From: Bacillota bacterium | GTDB lineage: Bacteria > Bacillota > Clostridia > Saccharofermentanales > Fastidiosipilaceae | DNA: 5,866 nucleotides | Assembly (NCBI GenBank): GCA_023420715.1 | Contig: JAEZVR010000055.1 | Location: forward strand, 1-5,866 | Direction: 5' to 3' | Part shown: piece after piece, positions 1 to 5,791 of the stretch | Position numbering within the stretch: position 1 is the stretch's first letter | Layout of the letters: each line of letters opens with the position of its first letter | The notes under the pieces: model-generated | The model's database searches: none | What the model was told of the DNA's origin: nothing | The model's input: the letters and a program-made list of their open reading frames with translations, nothing else | Position numbers and translations under genes: made by a program

Positions 1-151
1 CATAAGCGCCGTTAAACTCACGACCAAATATCTGAAGTCGTGGCATGGCGATCAAGCTCAAAAAAATGGTGACACAAAAAGCCTGCCAATTATTTTTAAC
101 AAAGAAAAAAACCAAAATGAATACAAGTGCGAAGATCAGAATCAGATTCAT
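1..151 (-). CDS. Membrane protein, N-terminal fragment (probable polysaccharide polymerase/ligase or exporter)
   Basis: This is the first 50 codons of a gene running off the left edge. It starts with ATG at 151, preceded by AGGAG (157-161) with a 5-base spacer, and lies 17 bases after the stop of the upstream glycosyltransferase, so it is very probably co-transcribed with it. Residues 2-18 form a strongly hydrophobic helix (NLILIFALVFILVFFFV), followed by KNNW and a second hydrophobic stretch at about 22-37. The short loop and closely spaced helices suggest a polytopic inner-membrane protein. Position after LicD and GT4 genes suggests a Wzy/EpsG-type polymerase, an O-antigen-ligase-like protein or another membrane component of surface-polysaccharide assembly. 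That is inference from context, since the visible part has no diagnostic motif. The fragment is cut by the window edge and shows no sign of being broken. Confidence 0.75.
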   Translation of the reverse strand, partial: MNLILIFALVFILVFFFVKNNWQAFCVTIFLSLIAMPRLQIFGREFNGAY

Positions 152-168
152 TTTATCTCCTAATGATA

Positions 169-1281
169 TTAAATAGATTCGTAAACATGAACATACTGTT
201 TTGCACAACAATCCACGCCAAATGGCTGGACAGCCGCCTCAACAGAATCACTCAATTGATGGCGCAAAACAGGATCAAAACAAAGCGATTCCAAAGCTTG
301 GAACAATTGTTCTTCGTTTCCCTGAGGGATAATAACAGCCGTTTTTCCATCCTCCAAAAGGTCGGATACCCCTGCCACCTCGGTACTTAAAATGGGCAAA
401 CCAGCTGCCATGGCTTCTAATAAGGCAATGGACATCCCTTCAACCTGAGATGTACATAAATACAAATCACTTTCTTTTAAGACACGAGGAATTTCATCCG
501 TTATACCAGGTAAATGGACAACATCACCCACGTCAGCCTCTAAAATCTGAGCGGTGAGCGTTTGACGAAGCGGACCCTCACCATAGATGGTTAAAACCGG
601 ACACGATCGATGTTTTGCCAAACAAGCACGTTTTAATTGCGCCATGAGCCTGATCATTAAAGCGTGATTTTTAGCCGGATGCAGACGCCCAATACTAATG
701 ATCTGCTTAACCGATTCCGCTTGGGTGCGCTCTACATGATACCGTTCCAACAAAATGCCATTGGGTACGACTGTCAATTTGCCATTTAATTTCGGAATTT
801 TCTGTAAAGCGGCATCAAACACATTCTGCGATACAGCAGGCAGTTTATCATAACACCAGTTAAAAATCGTACGATATAAGATCGGACGTCGAATATTTTC
901 TAAATGCAGGGTTTGAACCATGGGAACGGAAAGCCCGATCGTGGCAATTGCCGTATGAAAAGAAACTTCTTCTAAATGCGCATGAATAACGTCTGGCGAA
1001 AATGCGCGAGTCCAAGCTCTCAACGTTCGCCAAGTCGAAACATAATTTTTATGCGGCACTTTATGCAGGCATCTCACCTGAACACCCTCTCGTTCCAGCA
1101 GTTGTTGCATCTCGCGTTCAATGAGATTGGTTGCATCATTTCGAGGTGAAATCAGTTGCTGATCATAAAAACGCCAAACCTCTAGCTCGTGTCCTTGTCG
1201 CCGCAAAGCAAGCGTCAATTGAAAAACCAATTGTTCTGCCCCTGCAGCTGTAAATTCGCCAATAACTTGAACAATTTTCAT
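169..1281 (-). CDS. GT4-family (GT-B fold) glycosyltransferase
   Basis: A 370-residue cytoplasmic or membrane-associated glycosyltransferase expected to move a sugar from a nucleotide-sugar donor to a lipid-linked glycan or other acceptor. The N-terminal acceptor domain opens with MKIVQVIGEFTAAGAEQLVF, the glycine-rich loop after the first strand seen in GT4 enzymes, and has DVIHAH at 97-102. The C-terminal donor domain begins near VVPNGI (171-176). It has the IGRLHPAKNH segment (197-206), the TIYGEGPLR segment (231-239) and the GT4 E-x7-E pair at E281 and E289 within EGMSIALLEAMAAGLP, followed by GVSDLLEDG (304-312). Length is normal for the family. The ATG overlaps the stop of the LicD gene as ATGA, with GAGGAG about 8 bases upstream, so the two are probably translationally coupled. 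Sugar donor and acceptor cannot be read from the sequence. Family assignment is firm; a role in capsule, teichoic acid or exopolysaccharide synthesis is inferred from the neighbours. Confidence 0.93.
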   Translation of the reverse strand: MKIVQVIGEFTAAGAEQLVFQLTLALRRQGHELEVWRFYDQQLISPRNDATNLIEREMQQLLEREGVQVRCLHKVPHKNYVSTWRTLRAWTRAFSPDVIHAHLEEVSFHTAIATIGLSVPMVQTLHLENIRRPILYRTIFNWCYDKLPAVSQNVFDAALQKIPKLNGKLTVVPNGILLERYHVERTQAESVKQIISIGRLHPAKNHALMIRLMAQLKRACLAKHRSCPVLTIYGEGPLRQTLTAQILEADVGDVVHLPGITDEIPRVLKESDLYLCTSQVEGMSIALLEAMAAGLPILSTEVAGVSDLLEDGKTAVIIPQGNEEQLFQALESLCFDPVLRHQLSDSVEAAVQPFGVDCCAKQYVHVYESI

Positions 1282-2192
1282 AAAGACCGCTCCTCAGGTT
1301 CTCCCGTTTTACAAGCAAGCGCTGGCAAATACAATGCTAAAATCGGGCCCCAAACCTGTTCATCAATATAAAAATCTTTTAAAAGATGACCATGTCTGTC
1401 TGACGCCTCTGGTAGGGTTAAATAATCACCAAAAAGCGAGGTTAACTGACCCTTGCAGTCCCAGGGCACCTTGACAGAATAGCCACAAAAGGATGCGTCC
1501 ACAAAGGGTTCTAGGCCTGCGGATCGAATAAAAGAGGATGCATAATCACGATAACTGCTCGGGAAAGCAATCCATTCATGTGTCGTCTCATTGGCATGAC
1601 GTGTCATGATACGATAACGTTCATCCAAGAGTTTTGCACGACTTTTTAGACTGATTAAGCTTAAAACCAAACGTTTCGCCCAATGACGTGGCACATAATC
1701 TCTTGCCTTGTAGCGCAACGCATAGGTCACTTTAAAATAATCTCGTTTTTGCTTTTTTCTGGCACGTGCATCATCTGGCAAAACGTCCAACGGAAAAAGA
1801 TCAATAAAAACACCTTGTTGAAGTTTTGCTTGATCAGCTTTCACAGCTTCGACAAAACCCGTATTCAGGCAACGCACTTTTGCATGTGCAACGGTCACAT
1901 CGTTATCTGGCTTTGCCCATTGTACTTCATATAACTGGGAATCTAATTCTGCCGAGAGTATGGTCAATAAACGATCAAAATCCTGGCGATAAACACCGAT
2001 ATCAATATCATCATCCCATGGAATGAATCCACCATGTCTCTGCTGCCCCAAAAGGGTGCCGAATAATAAGCAATAATTGACGGCATGGCGCCGGCAGATT
2101 CGATCGACTTCCACCAACAAATGAAGTTGAAGTGCTTGAACACATTTCAATTCATGACTGCCGGTTTTTAAATAAAACCCAGACCCTGTCAT
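1278..2192 (-). CDS. LicD-family protein (phosphocholine/phospho-substituent transferase)
   Basis: A 304-residue LicD-family protein. Characterised members transfer phosphocholine, or in related nucleotidyltransferase-fold proteins other phospho-substituents, to cell-surface glycans. The hallmark core is clear: LLFGTLLG at 42-49, the HGGFIPWDDDIDIGV block at 53-67 with its run of metal-binding-type acidic residues (D60-D62, D64), GVFIDLFPLD at 127-136, and the C-terminal FGDYLTLPEASDRHGH segment at 254-269. The start is ATG at 2192, with GAGGTGAG a few bases upstream. It is the first gene of the lower unit and overlaps the downstream GT4 gene by 4 bases. No choline kinase, cytidylyltransferase or choline transporter (LicA, LicC or LicB type) is in the window, so choline is not established as the substituent. 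Family confidence is high and exact reaction confidence low. Confidence 0.93.
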   Translation of the reverse strand: MTGSGFYLKTGSHELKCVQALQLHLLVEVDRICRRHAVNYCLLFGTLLGQQRHGGFIPWDDDIDIGVYRQDFDRLLTILSAELDSQLYEVQWAKPDNDVTVAHAKVRCLNTGFVEAVKADQAKLQQGVFIDLFPLDVLPDDARARKKQKRDYFKVTYALRYKARDYVPRHWAKRLVLSLISLKSRAKLLDERYRIMTRHANETTHEWIAFPSSYRDYASSFIRSAGLEPFVDASFCGYSVKVPWDCKGQLTSLFGDYLTLPEASDRHGHLLKDFYIDEQVWGPILALYLPALACKTGEPEERSL

Positions 2193-2204
2193 ATCTCACC
2201 TCAT

Positions 2205-2217
2205 CTTTAGACTAAAG
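2205..2217. repeat. 13-base perfect palindrome at the predicted licD-type gene start site
   Basis: CTTTAG-A-CTAAAG is a perfect inverted repeat with one central base. It lies 13 bases upstream of the LicD-family start codon and covers the expected transcription start of the candidate extended -10 promoter at 2221-2229. It could be a small operator, but six-base arms in AT-rich DNA can arise by chance. Confidence 0.3.
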
Positions 2218-2220
2218 GTT

Positions 2221-2229
2221 ATTTTATCA
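2221..2229 (-). promoter_or_regulatory. Candidate extended -10 promoter for the polysaccharide unit
   Basis: On the minus strand the sequence reads TGATAAAAT, a TGn extension followed by TAAAAT (5 of 6 matches to TATAAT). No good -35 hexamer is present at 16-18 bases; that position falls in the arm of the preceding terminator. Transcription would start near 2214, leaving a leader of roughly 20 bases before the LicD-family ATG. It is the best promoter candidate in the 90-base gap, but it rests on one element only. Confidence 0.35.
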
Positions 2230-2260
2230 CAATCAAAAGACCACCTTGCCAGGTGGTCTT
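2230..2260 (-). terminator. Probable intrinsic terminator after the symporter gene
   Basis: A perfect 10-base-pair stem (2237-2246 with 2251-2260) closes a 4-base loop, 22 bases after the symporter stop. On the minus strand the hairpin AAGACCACCT-GGCA-AGGTGGTCTT runs into TTGATTG, giving a short T-rich tail (CTTTTGATT). The stem is strong and the U-tract modest, so some read-through into the polysaccharide genes is possible. It separates the deacylase-symporter unit from the LicD unit. Confidence 0.75.
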
Positions 2261-2282
2261 GGGATATGGGATCAATCTAACC

Positions 2283-3755
2283 TTAGTTTTCTGAGAGCTC
2301 AATTGGCTTACAAGGCTCAACACCCGCCGCAATTTGAATGCTAGAAACCAAAAAGATGACAACAAAGGCTAGGACGGCACCTGGCACAATTGCACTTAAC
2401 CCCCATGGTTCTTTGAGGACGTATATCCAAACAGCAGACATAAGTGTCCCCGAAATCAACGCCAAGAAGCCTGCGAGTTTCGTGACTTTTTTAACAAAGA
2501 GACCACAAACAAATGCCGCAAAAGGACCAGCTGAACGCAGGGCAAAGGCAGACATCATCACAGCAATAATGTTAGAGCCACTGAGGGCAATCCCCATACC
2601 AACCAAACCCACAACGAGCATGCAGGCGCGAGAGACAAAAATTTCTTTTCGATCATCTCGTTGATTTTTACGAATATAAGGGACATAGATATCATTCACA
2701 AACATGGTCGCGGTGCCGATCATGTTACCTGATGCAGAAGAAATCGTTGCGGCAACAACACCAGATAAAACCAAACCCGTGATAATTGCCGGTGCAAAAT
2801 TCAAGGCAGAGGCAGCAAGGGCATTAGGCTGTGACTTGGCAATGAAATTTGGGATGAACGTGTAGGCCGCCAAACCAATAATGGCTGGAATGAGCGCAAA
2901 GACCGCAGAAATAATGCCAGCTAAAATGGAACCGGATTTGGCTGCCTTCCCGTCTTTAGCGGCTGCATAAGTCTGCACCACTTCCTGTCCAGTTGGAAAG
3001 GTCATGCAATACATCGCAATATAGCCGATAATCGTCGGGATCCCAACCTTGGTCATACTGAGGAGATCAGCCGGTTTTTGATCAATCGTCATCTGCTTGG
3101 CTTGATCAAATAAATGTGCAAAACCACCAACCTGTGGACTATAGACAATGAACAACATCGCGACAAACATGCCCACCACAATGGTGAAGATATGTAGCAT
3201 ATTGGCAGAGGCAACCGAGACCAGACCACCGACCATGGTATAAATAATGACAACAAGGGTGGTAATGACAACGGCTTTCCAAAAATCAAAACCAGTCAAG
3301 GTATAGATAATGGACGCTGTCGCAATAATTTGGGCCCCTGTTGCCATAAAGAGGGCAATAATTTGTACAATCGCTGTAAAAATATGCGATTCTCTGCCAA
3401 ATCGCTGGCTGATAATTTCTGGAACTGTATTGGCAGAAGCTCTTCTGAAATAGGATGCAACAAAAGAAACCAAGACAAAACCGATCCCACCTGCAATCAC
3501 ATACCAACTCGCAGATAGGCCATATTTAAAAACATTTTGTGCAATGCCATTCGTCGAGGCGCCCCCCGTATTTGCCGCAAACAGGGTGCCTGCCAAAGCA
3601 AGTACACCCAGAGATTTTCCGGCCATCAAAAAGTCTTCATTACTCTGTGTCGCCACCTTGCGTTTTTTGCGAGCCGATGATACCAGCCCAATGGCAACCG
3701 TCAAAATCATATAGCATAAAATAATGATTAAAACGACCAATGATTTTTGATCCAT
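2283..3755 (-). CDS. Sodium:solute symporter family (SSS/SSF) transporter
   Basis: A 490-residue polytopic membrane protein of the LeuT-fold sodium:solute symporter family, expected to couple uptake of a small organic solute to the sodium gradient. The first helix is at about 5-25. It is followed by the family's DFLMAGKSLG...AGTLFAANTGG region (41-65) and the KYGLSASWY segment (77-85). A later helix carries the SGVVAATISSASGNM run (331-345) leading to NDIYVPYIRK (354-363), the SSS pattern in which a Ser pair (here S339-S340) usually contributes to the Na2 sodium site. Hydrophobic segments continue to about residue 478, giving roughly 12-13 helices, the usual number. The ATG at 3755 has AGGAG (3764-3768) with an 8-base spacer. 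The gene lies 76 bases downstream of the D-aminoacylase-type gene and is probably co-expressed, so an N-acyl-D-amino acid, peptide fragment or amino acid is a reasonable but unproved substrate. Pantothenate, proline and sialic acid carriers share the fold. Confidence 0.94.
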   Translation of the reverse strand: MDQKSLVVLIIILCYMILTVAIGLVSSARKKRKVATQSNEDFLMAGKSLGVLALAGTLFAANTGGASTNGIAQNVFKYGLSASWYVIAGGIGFVLVSFVASYFRRASANTVPEIISQRFGRESHIFTAIVQIIALFMATGAQIIATASIIYTLTGFDFWKAVVITTLVVIIYTMVGGLVSVASANMLHIFTIVVGMFVAMLFIVYSPQVGGFAHLFDQAKQMTIDQKPADLLSMTKVGIPTIIGYIAMYCMTFPTGQEVVQTYAAAKDGKAAKSGSILAGIISAVFALIPAIIGLAAYTFIPNFIAKSQPNALAASALNFAPAIITGLVLSGVVAATISSASGNMIGTATMFVNDIYVPYIRKNQRDDRKEIFVSRACMLVVGLVGMGIALSGSNIIAVMMSAFALRSAGPFAAFVCGLFVKKVTKLAGFLALISGTLMSAVWIYVLKEPWGLSAIVPGAVLAFVVIFLVSSIQIAAGVEPCKPIELSEN

Positions 3756-3773
3756 GTCATTTTCTCCTTTATG

Positions 3774-3790
3774 GGCACAAGTTAGGTGCC
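3774..3790 (-). repeat. Short inverted repeat just upstream of the symporter ribosome binding site
   Basis: GGCAC and GTGCC arms (5 base pairs, 7-base loop) lie six bases upstream of the AGGAG of the symporter gene. In the mRNA this small hairpin would sit beside, not over, the ribosome binding site. It is weak and could be chance. Confidence 0.2.
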
Positions 3791-3799
3791 AAATGAATC

Positions 3800-3827
3800 A
3801 AGGCGAACGTCAAAAGACATTCGCCTT
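3800..3827 (-). other. Intercistronic hairpin between deacylase and symporter genes
   Basis: A perfect 8-base-pair stem (AAGGCGAA 3800-3807 with TTCGCCTT 3820-3827) continues past one mismatch into three more pairs (3809-3811 with 3816-3818) around a 4-base loop. It begins 4 bases after the deacylase stop. On the minus strand it is followed by GATTCATTTGG, not a U-run, so it is a poor intrinsic terminator. It is more likely a partial attenuator or an mRNA 3'-end stabiliser that sets the ratio of the two products; that role is inference. Confidence 0.55.
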
Positions 3828-3831
3828 CTGC

Positions 3832-5418
3832 TTAACGTTTTTGAAAACGCAAGACACGTCCTGCTTTTTGCGGCGTTGATTGACCGTTGTCGATCAAAAT
3901 CTTACCGTTTACCATGGCGTAATCGATACCCTTTGCATACTGTTTTGGTTCGGTATAAGTCCCGACGTCTCGAACTTCCTGTGGATCGATCACCAAAATA
4001 TCTGCAGCCAAGCCATCTTTAATATAACCTCGATCCGTCAAACCGAGCATATCTGCTGGCTTACCAGTCATCTTACGAATGGCTGTTTCGATCGGGAATA
4101 ATTTTTCTTCTCTGGTATATTTACCAAGCACACGGGCAAATGCACCATAGAGACGTGGGTGGGGTTGTGCGCCAATAATACCATCCGTACACACATTTTG
4201 TTCTGGGCGACTCATAAAGAGTTTGACATGTTCTTCTGTACCATAGAAATCCACCAAACCCACAATATTTTCTTCGTCACGAATCAAATCAAAAATGGCA
4301 TCCAAGGGTTCTTTTCCAGTCGCTTCACCAAGTTCAACCAGATTCATACCAACATATTTTTCCGATTCTGGATTTTTAACAAAGGTGATAAAGATACCTT
4401 CTAAACCTGCAAAATCAACAAAATTATCCCAACCCTCAATACCATTCCAAATGTCGTCTTTCATTTTTTGACGCAAAGCTGGATCATTTAGACGCTCAAG
4501 CAGTTTTTCTGTACCACCATCATGCGCCCAAGGCGGCAAAATAACGGACATCATGGTCGATCCGGCGACATAAGGATATTGATCGAAAGAAACAATCAAT
4601 CCTTCTTCTTTAGCCTGATCTAATTTTTCTAAGACCTTAGGGACCTTATCCCAATTTTTCTTACCACAGCATTTAAAATGAGAAAAATGAATGCGGCAGC
4701 CAGATTCGCGGCCAATGGTCATGATTTCATCCATCGAGGGGAGGATGGCATCTGCTTCAGAGCGTTGATGCGTCACAAAAATACCACCATTTTTAGCGAG
4801 CACCTTACCCAAAGAAATAAATTCATCGATATCTGCATAGACGCAAGGTGGATAAATCATGCCTGTGCTCATCCCAAAGGCACCAGCATCAAAGGCTTTT
4901 TGCAATTCTTCATCCATCTTTTTCTGCTCTTCTGCTGTGGGTTTGCGATTCTCAAGACCCATCGCAACCATTCTCAAATTCCCGTGAGGAGCAAGATAGA
5001 CACAGTTTGGTCCAAGATCCAGCGTATCAATATGATCGAGGTATTCCTGAACGGTTTTCCAATTCCATTCGAATTCCCATTTACCTTCCAGACCAGCCAT
5101 GGCCTTTTTCCAGGGTGCTAAGGTCTCATCATTGACTGGCGCAGGACCCATGCCGTCTTGAGCCAATACCTCTGTGGTAATCCCCTGAAAAATCTTGGGT
5201 AACAAAGCTGGTTCGACATTCAACATAATAGATGAATGGGAATGGGTATCGATAAATCCAGGTGTGACATACTTATCTGTTGCGTCAATAACACGCTTGG
5301 CTTCTGGTTCACCATCCACTAAACGAATGAGATCACCTTCAACAGCCACATTTCGCCGATAGGGTTTTTCGCCCGTACCATCCACAATCAAACCATTTTT
5401 GATCAATAAATCATACAT
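3832..5418 (-). CDS. D-aminoacylase family amidohydrolase (N-acyl-D-amino-acid deacylase)
   Basis: A 528-residue cytoplasmic metal-dependent amidohydrolase. Characterised relatives hydrolyse N-acyl-D-amino acids to a carboxylate and a free D-amino acid. The N-terminal beta-sandwich strands (MYDLLIKNGLIVDGTG) lead into the barrel motif TPGFIDTHSHS with metal ligands H59 and H61. Further barrel signatures are VTH (H217), HFSHFK (H247, K249), FDQYPYVAGST (278-288) and CTDG (D412), then the GLAADILVIDP region closing the sandwich. At the place of the bridging Cys of the Alcaligenes enzyme this protein has D88 (QDG). It is longer than the roughly 480-residue Alcaligenes enzyme, mostly between H247 and D412. 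The ATG at 5418 is preferred because GGAGG (5428-5432) is 9 bases upstream; an in-frame TTG at 5427 directly abuts that site and would add three residues. The symporter gene follows at 76 bases. Family is secure; side-chain specificity, and strict D-selectivity, are not visible. Confidence 0.93.
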   Translation of the reverse strand: MYDLLIKNGLIVDGTGEKPYRRNVAVEGDLIRLVDGEPEAKRVIDATDKYVTPGFIDTHSHSSIMLNVEPALLPKIFQGITTEVLAQDGMGPAPVNDETLAPWKKAMAGLEGKWEFEWNWKTVQEYLDHIDTLDLGPNCVYLAPHGNLRMVAMGLENRKPTAEEQKKMDEELQKAFDAGAFGMSTGMIYPPCVYADIDEFISLGKVLAKNGGIFVTHQRSEADAILPSMDEIMTIGRESGCRIHFSHFKCCGKKNWDKVPKVLEKLDQAKEEGLIVSFDQYPYVAGSTMMSVILPPWAHDGGTEKLLERLNDPALRQKMKDDIWNGIEGWDNFVDFAGLEGIFITFVKNPESEKYVGMNLVELGEATGKEPLDAIFDLIRDEENIVGLVDFYGTEEHVKLFMSRPEQNVCTDGIIGAQPHPRLYGAFARVLGKYTREEKLFPIETAIRKMTGKPADMLGLTDRGYIKDGLAADILVIDPQEVRDVGTYTEPKQYAKGIDYAMVNGKILIDNGQSTPQKAGRVLRFQKR

Positions 5419-5427
5419 ATTACTCAA

Positions 5428-5432
5428 CCTCC
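5428..5432 (-). promoter_or_regulatory. Ribosome binding site deciding the deacylase start
   Basis: The minus strand reads GGAGG, then TTGAGTAAT, then ATG. The 9-base spacing to the ATG at 5418 is workable, while the upstream in-frame TTG at 5427 has no spacer at all and cannot use this site well. This supports the shorter protein. Confidence 0.8.
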
Positions 5433-5433
5433 A

Positions 5434-5476
5434 CCAACACTTCTCGTGTGGATCGCCTTATCCAATGATAAAAGCG
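5434..5476 (-). promoter_or_regulatory. Possible structured 5' leader of the deacylase mRNA (two hairpins)
   Basis: Two adjacent potential stem-loops lie between the candidate promoter and the ribosome binding site. The upstream one pairs 5454-5456 with 5474-5476 and 5458-5462 with 5467-5471, around the loop at 5463-5466 and a small internal bulge. The downstream one pairs 5434-5440 with 5446-5451 (CCACAC against GTGTTGG, one bulged T) and ends two bases before GGAGG. No known riboswitch class is recognised. A role in translation control is inference. Confidence 0.35.
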
Positions 5477-5496
5477 GATTTATACTCTGAGTTTAG

Positions 5497-5523
5497 GTTA
5501 TATCATTGATAATTTATTGTCAA
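5497..5523 (-). promoter_or_regulatory. Candidate promoter for the deacylase-symporter unit
   Basis: A perfect TTGACA (-35, 5518-5523) is followed by TATAAC (-10, 5497-5502, 5 of 6 matches) with a 15-base spacer, shorter than the ideal 17. Transcription would begin near 5490 and give a leader of about 72 bases. An 11-base palindrome (5501-5511) lies between the two elements, and an 8-base-arm inverted repeat overlaps the -35 (5521-5540). Both placements suit repressor binding. The short spacer could mean the promoter needs an activator. Confidence 0.5.
5501..5511. repeat. Palindrome inside the candidate promoter spacer
   Basis: TATCA-T-TGATA is a perfect 11-base dyad between the candidate -35 and -10. 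Related TTATC/GATAA half-sites recur at 5458-5471 and, in the opposite arrangement, at 5615-5628. It is an operator candidate, but AT-rich sequence makes chance occurrences likely. Confidence 0.3.
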
Positions 5524-5540
5524 AATTTTTTTAAATTTTG
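5521..5540. repeat. Inverted repeat overlapping the candidate -35
   Basis: CAAAATTT-TTTT-AAATTTTG has perfect 8-base arms around four T. Its left arm shares three bases with the TTGACA element. It could be an operator, or an AT-rich bent or UP-like element upstream of the promoter. Confidence 0.4.
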
Positions 5541-5566
5541 TCTGATATTTGGGATTATATATCAGA
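5541..5566. repeat. Inverted repeat upstream of the deacylase promoter
   Basis: TCTGATAT and ATATCAGA form perfect 8-base arms with a 10-base spacer, starting immediately beyond the previous inverted repeat. The 18-base centre-to-centre arm spacing, close to two helical turns, is compatible with a dimeric regulator. No regulator gene lies in the window to pair with it. Confidence 0.4.
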
Positions 5567-5585
5567 TTATCTAGGCAAACTATAC

Positions 5586-5599
5586 AAATCTTAAGATTT
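5586..5599. repeat. 14-base perfect palindrome in the control region
   Basis: AAATCTTAAGATTT is a perfect palindrome without a spacer, about 65 bases upstream of the candidate -35. It may be a distal regulator site. Composition is AT-rich, so significance is moderate. Confidence 0.35.
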
Positions 5600-5667
5600 T
5601 AGGCGGAATAAATCGATAATTTTTTATCAATTTATTTATTTTTTTCTGAATAAAACAAGGTCCCTCG

Positions 5668-5701
5668 ACAAAAACAAAAAAACGTAGGTTACCCTACGTT
5701 T
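5668..5701 (-). terminator. Intrinsic terminator of the tRNA transcript
   Basis: A perfect 9-base-pair stem (5680-5688 with 5693-5701) with a 4-base loop lies 9 bases after the 3' end of tRNA-Cys. On the minus strand it runs into TTTTTGTTTTTGTCG, a long T-tract. This is a textbook intrinsic terminator for the tRNA-Gly/tRNA-Cys transcript and isolates it from the deacylase unit. Confidence 0.92.
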
Positions 5702-5710
5702 CATTTATGT

Positions 5711-5785
<75 letters not shown>

Positions 5786-5791
5786 AAAGAA

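Noticed and set aside
3089..3507. Minus-strand frames of 66-73 codons overlapping the symporter gene in other frames
   Set aside because: The symporter frame is continuous with full family signatures across this stretch, so these are out-of-frame shadows and do not indicate a frameshift.
4678..5121. A 147-codon open frame on the plus strand opposite the deacylase gene, and several shorter plus-strand frames opposite the other genes
   Set aside because: They lie entirely antisense to well-supported conserved proteins, lack convincing ribosome binding sites and give no recognisable domain; their translations look like reverse-strand shadows.
5433..5667. T-box or amino-acid riboswitch upstream of the deacylase
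   Set aside because: I see no T-box consensus sequence, no terminator hairpin with U-tract before the start codon and no known aptamer core; only simple hairpins and dyads.
5433..5667. Small gene hidden in the gap between the tRNA terminator and the deacylase
   Set aside because: I found no frame with a start, a plausible ribosome binding site and useful length; the stretch is AT-rich with scattered stops and dyads.
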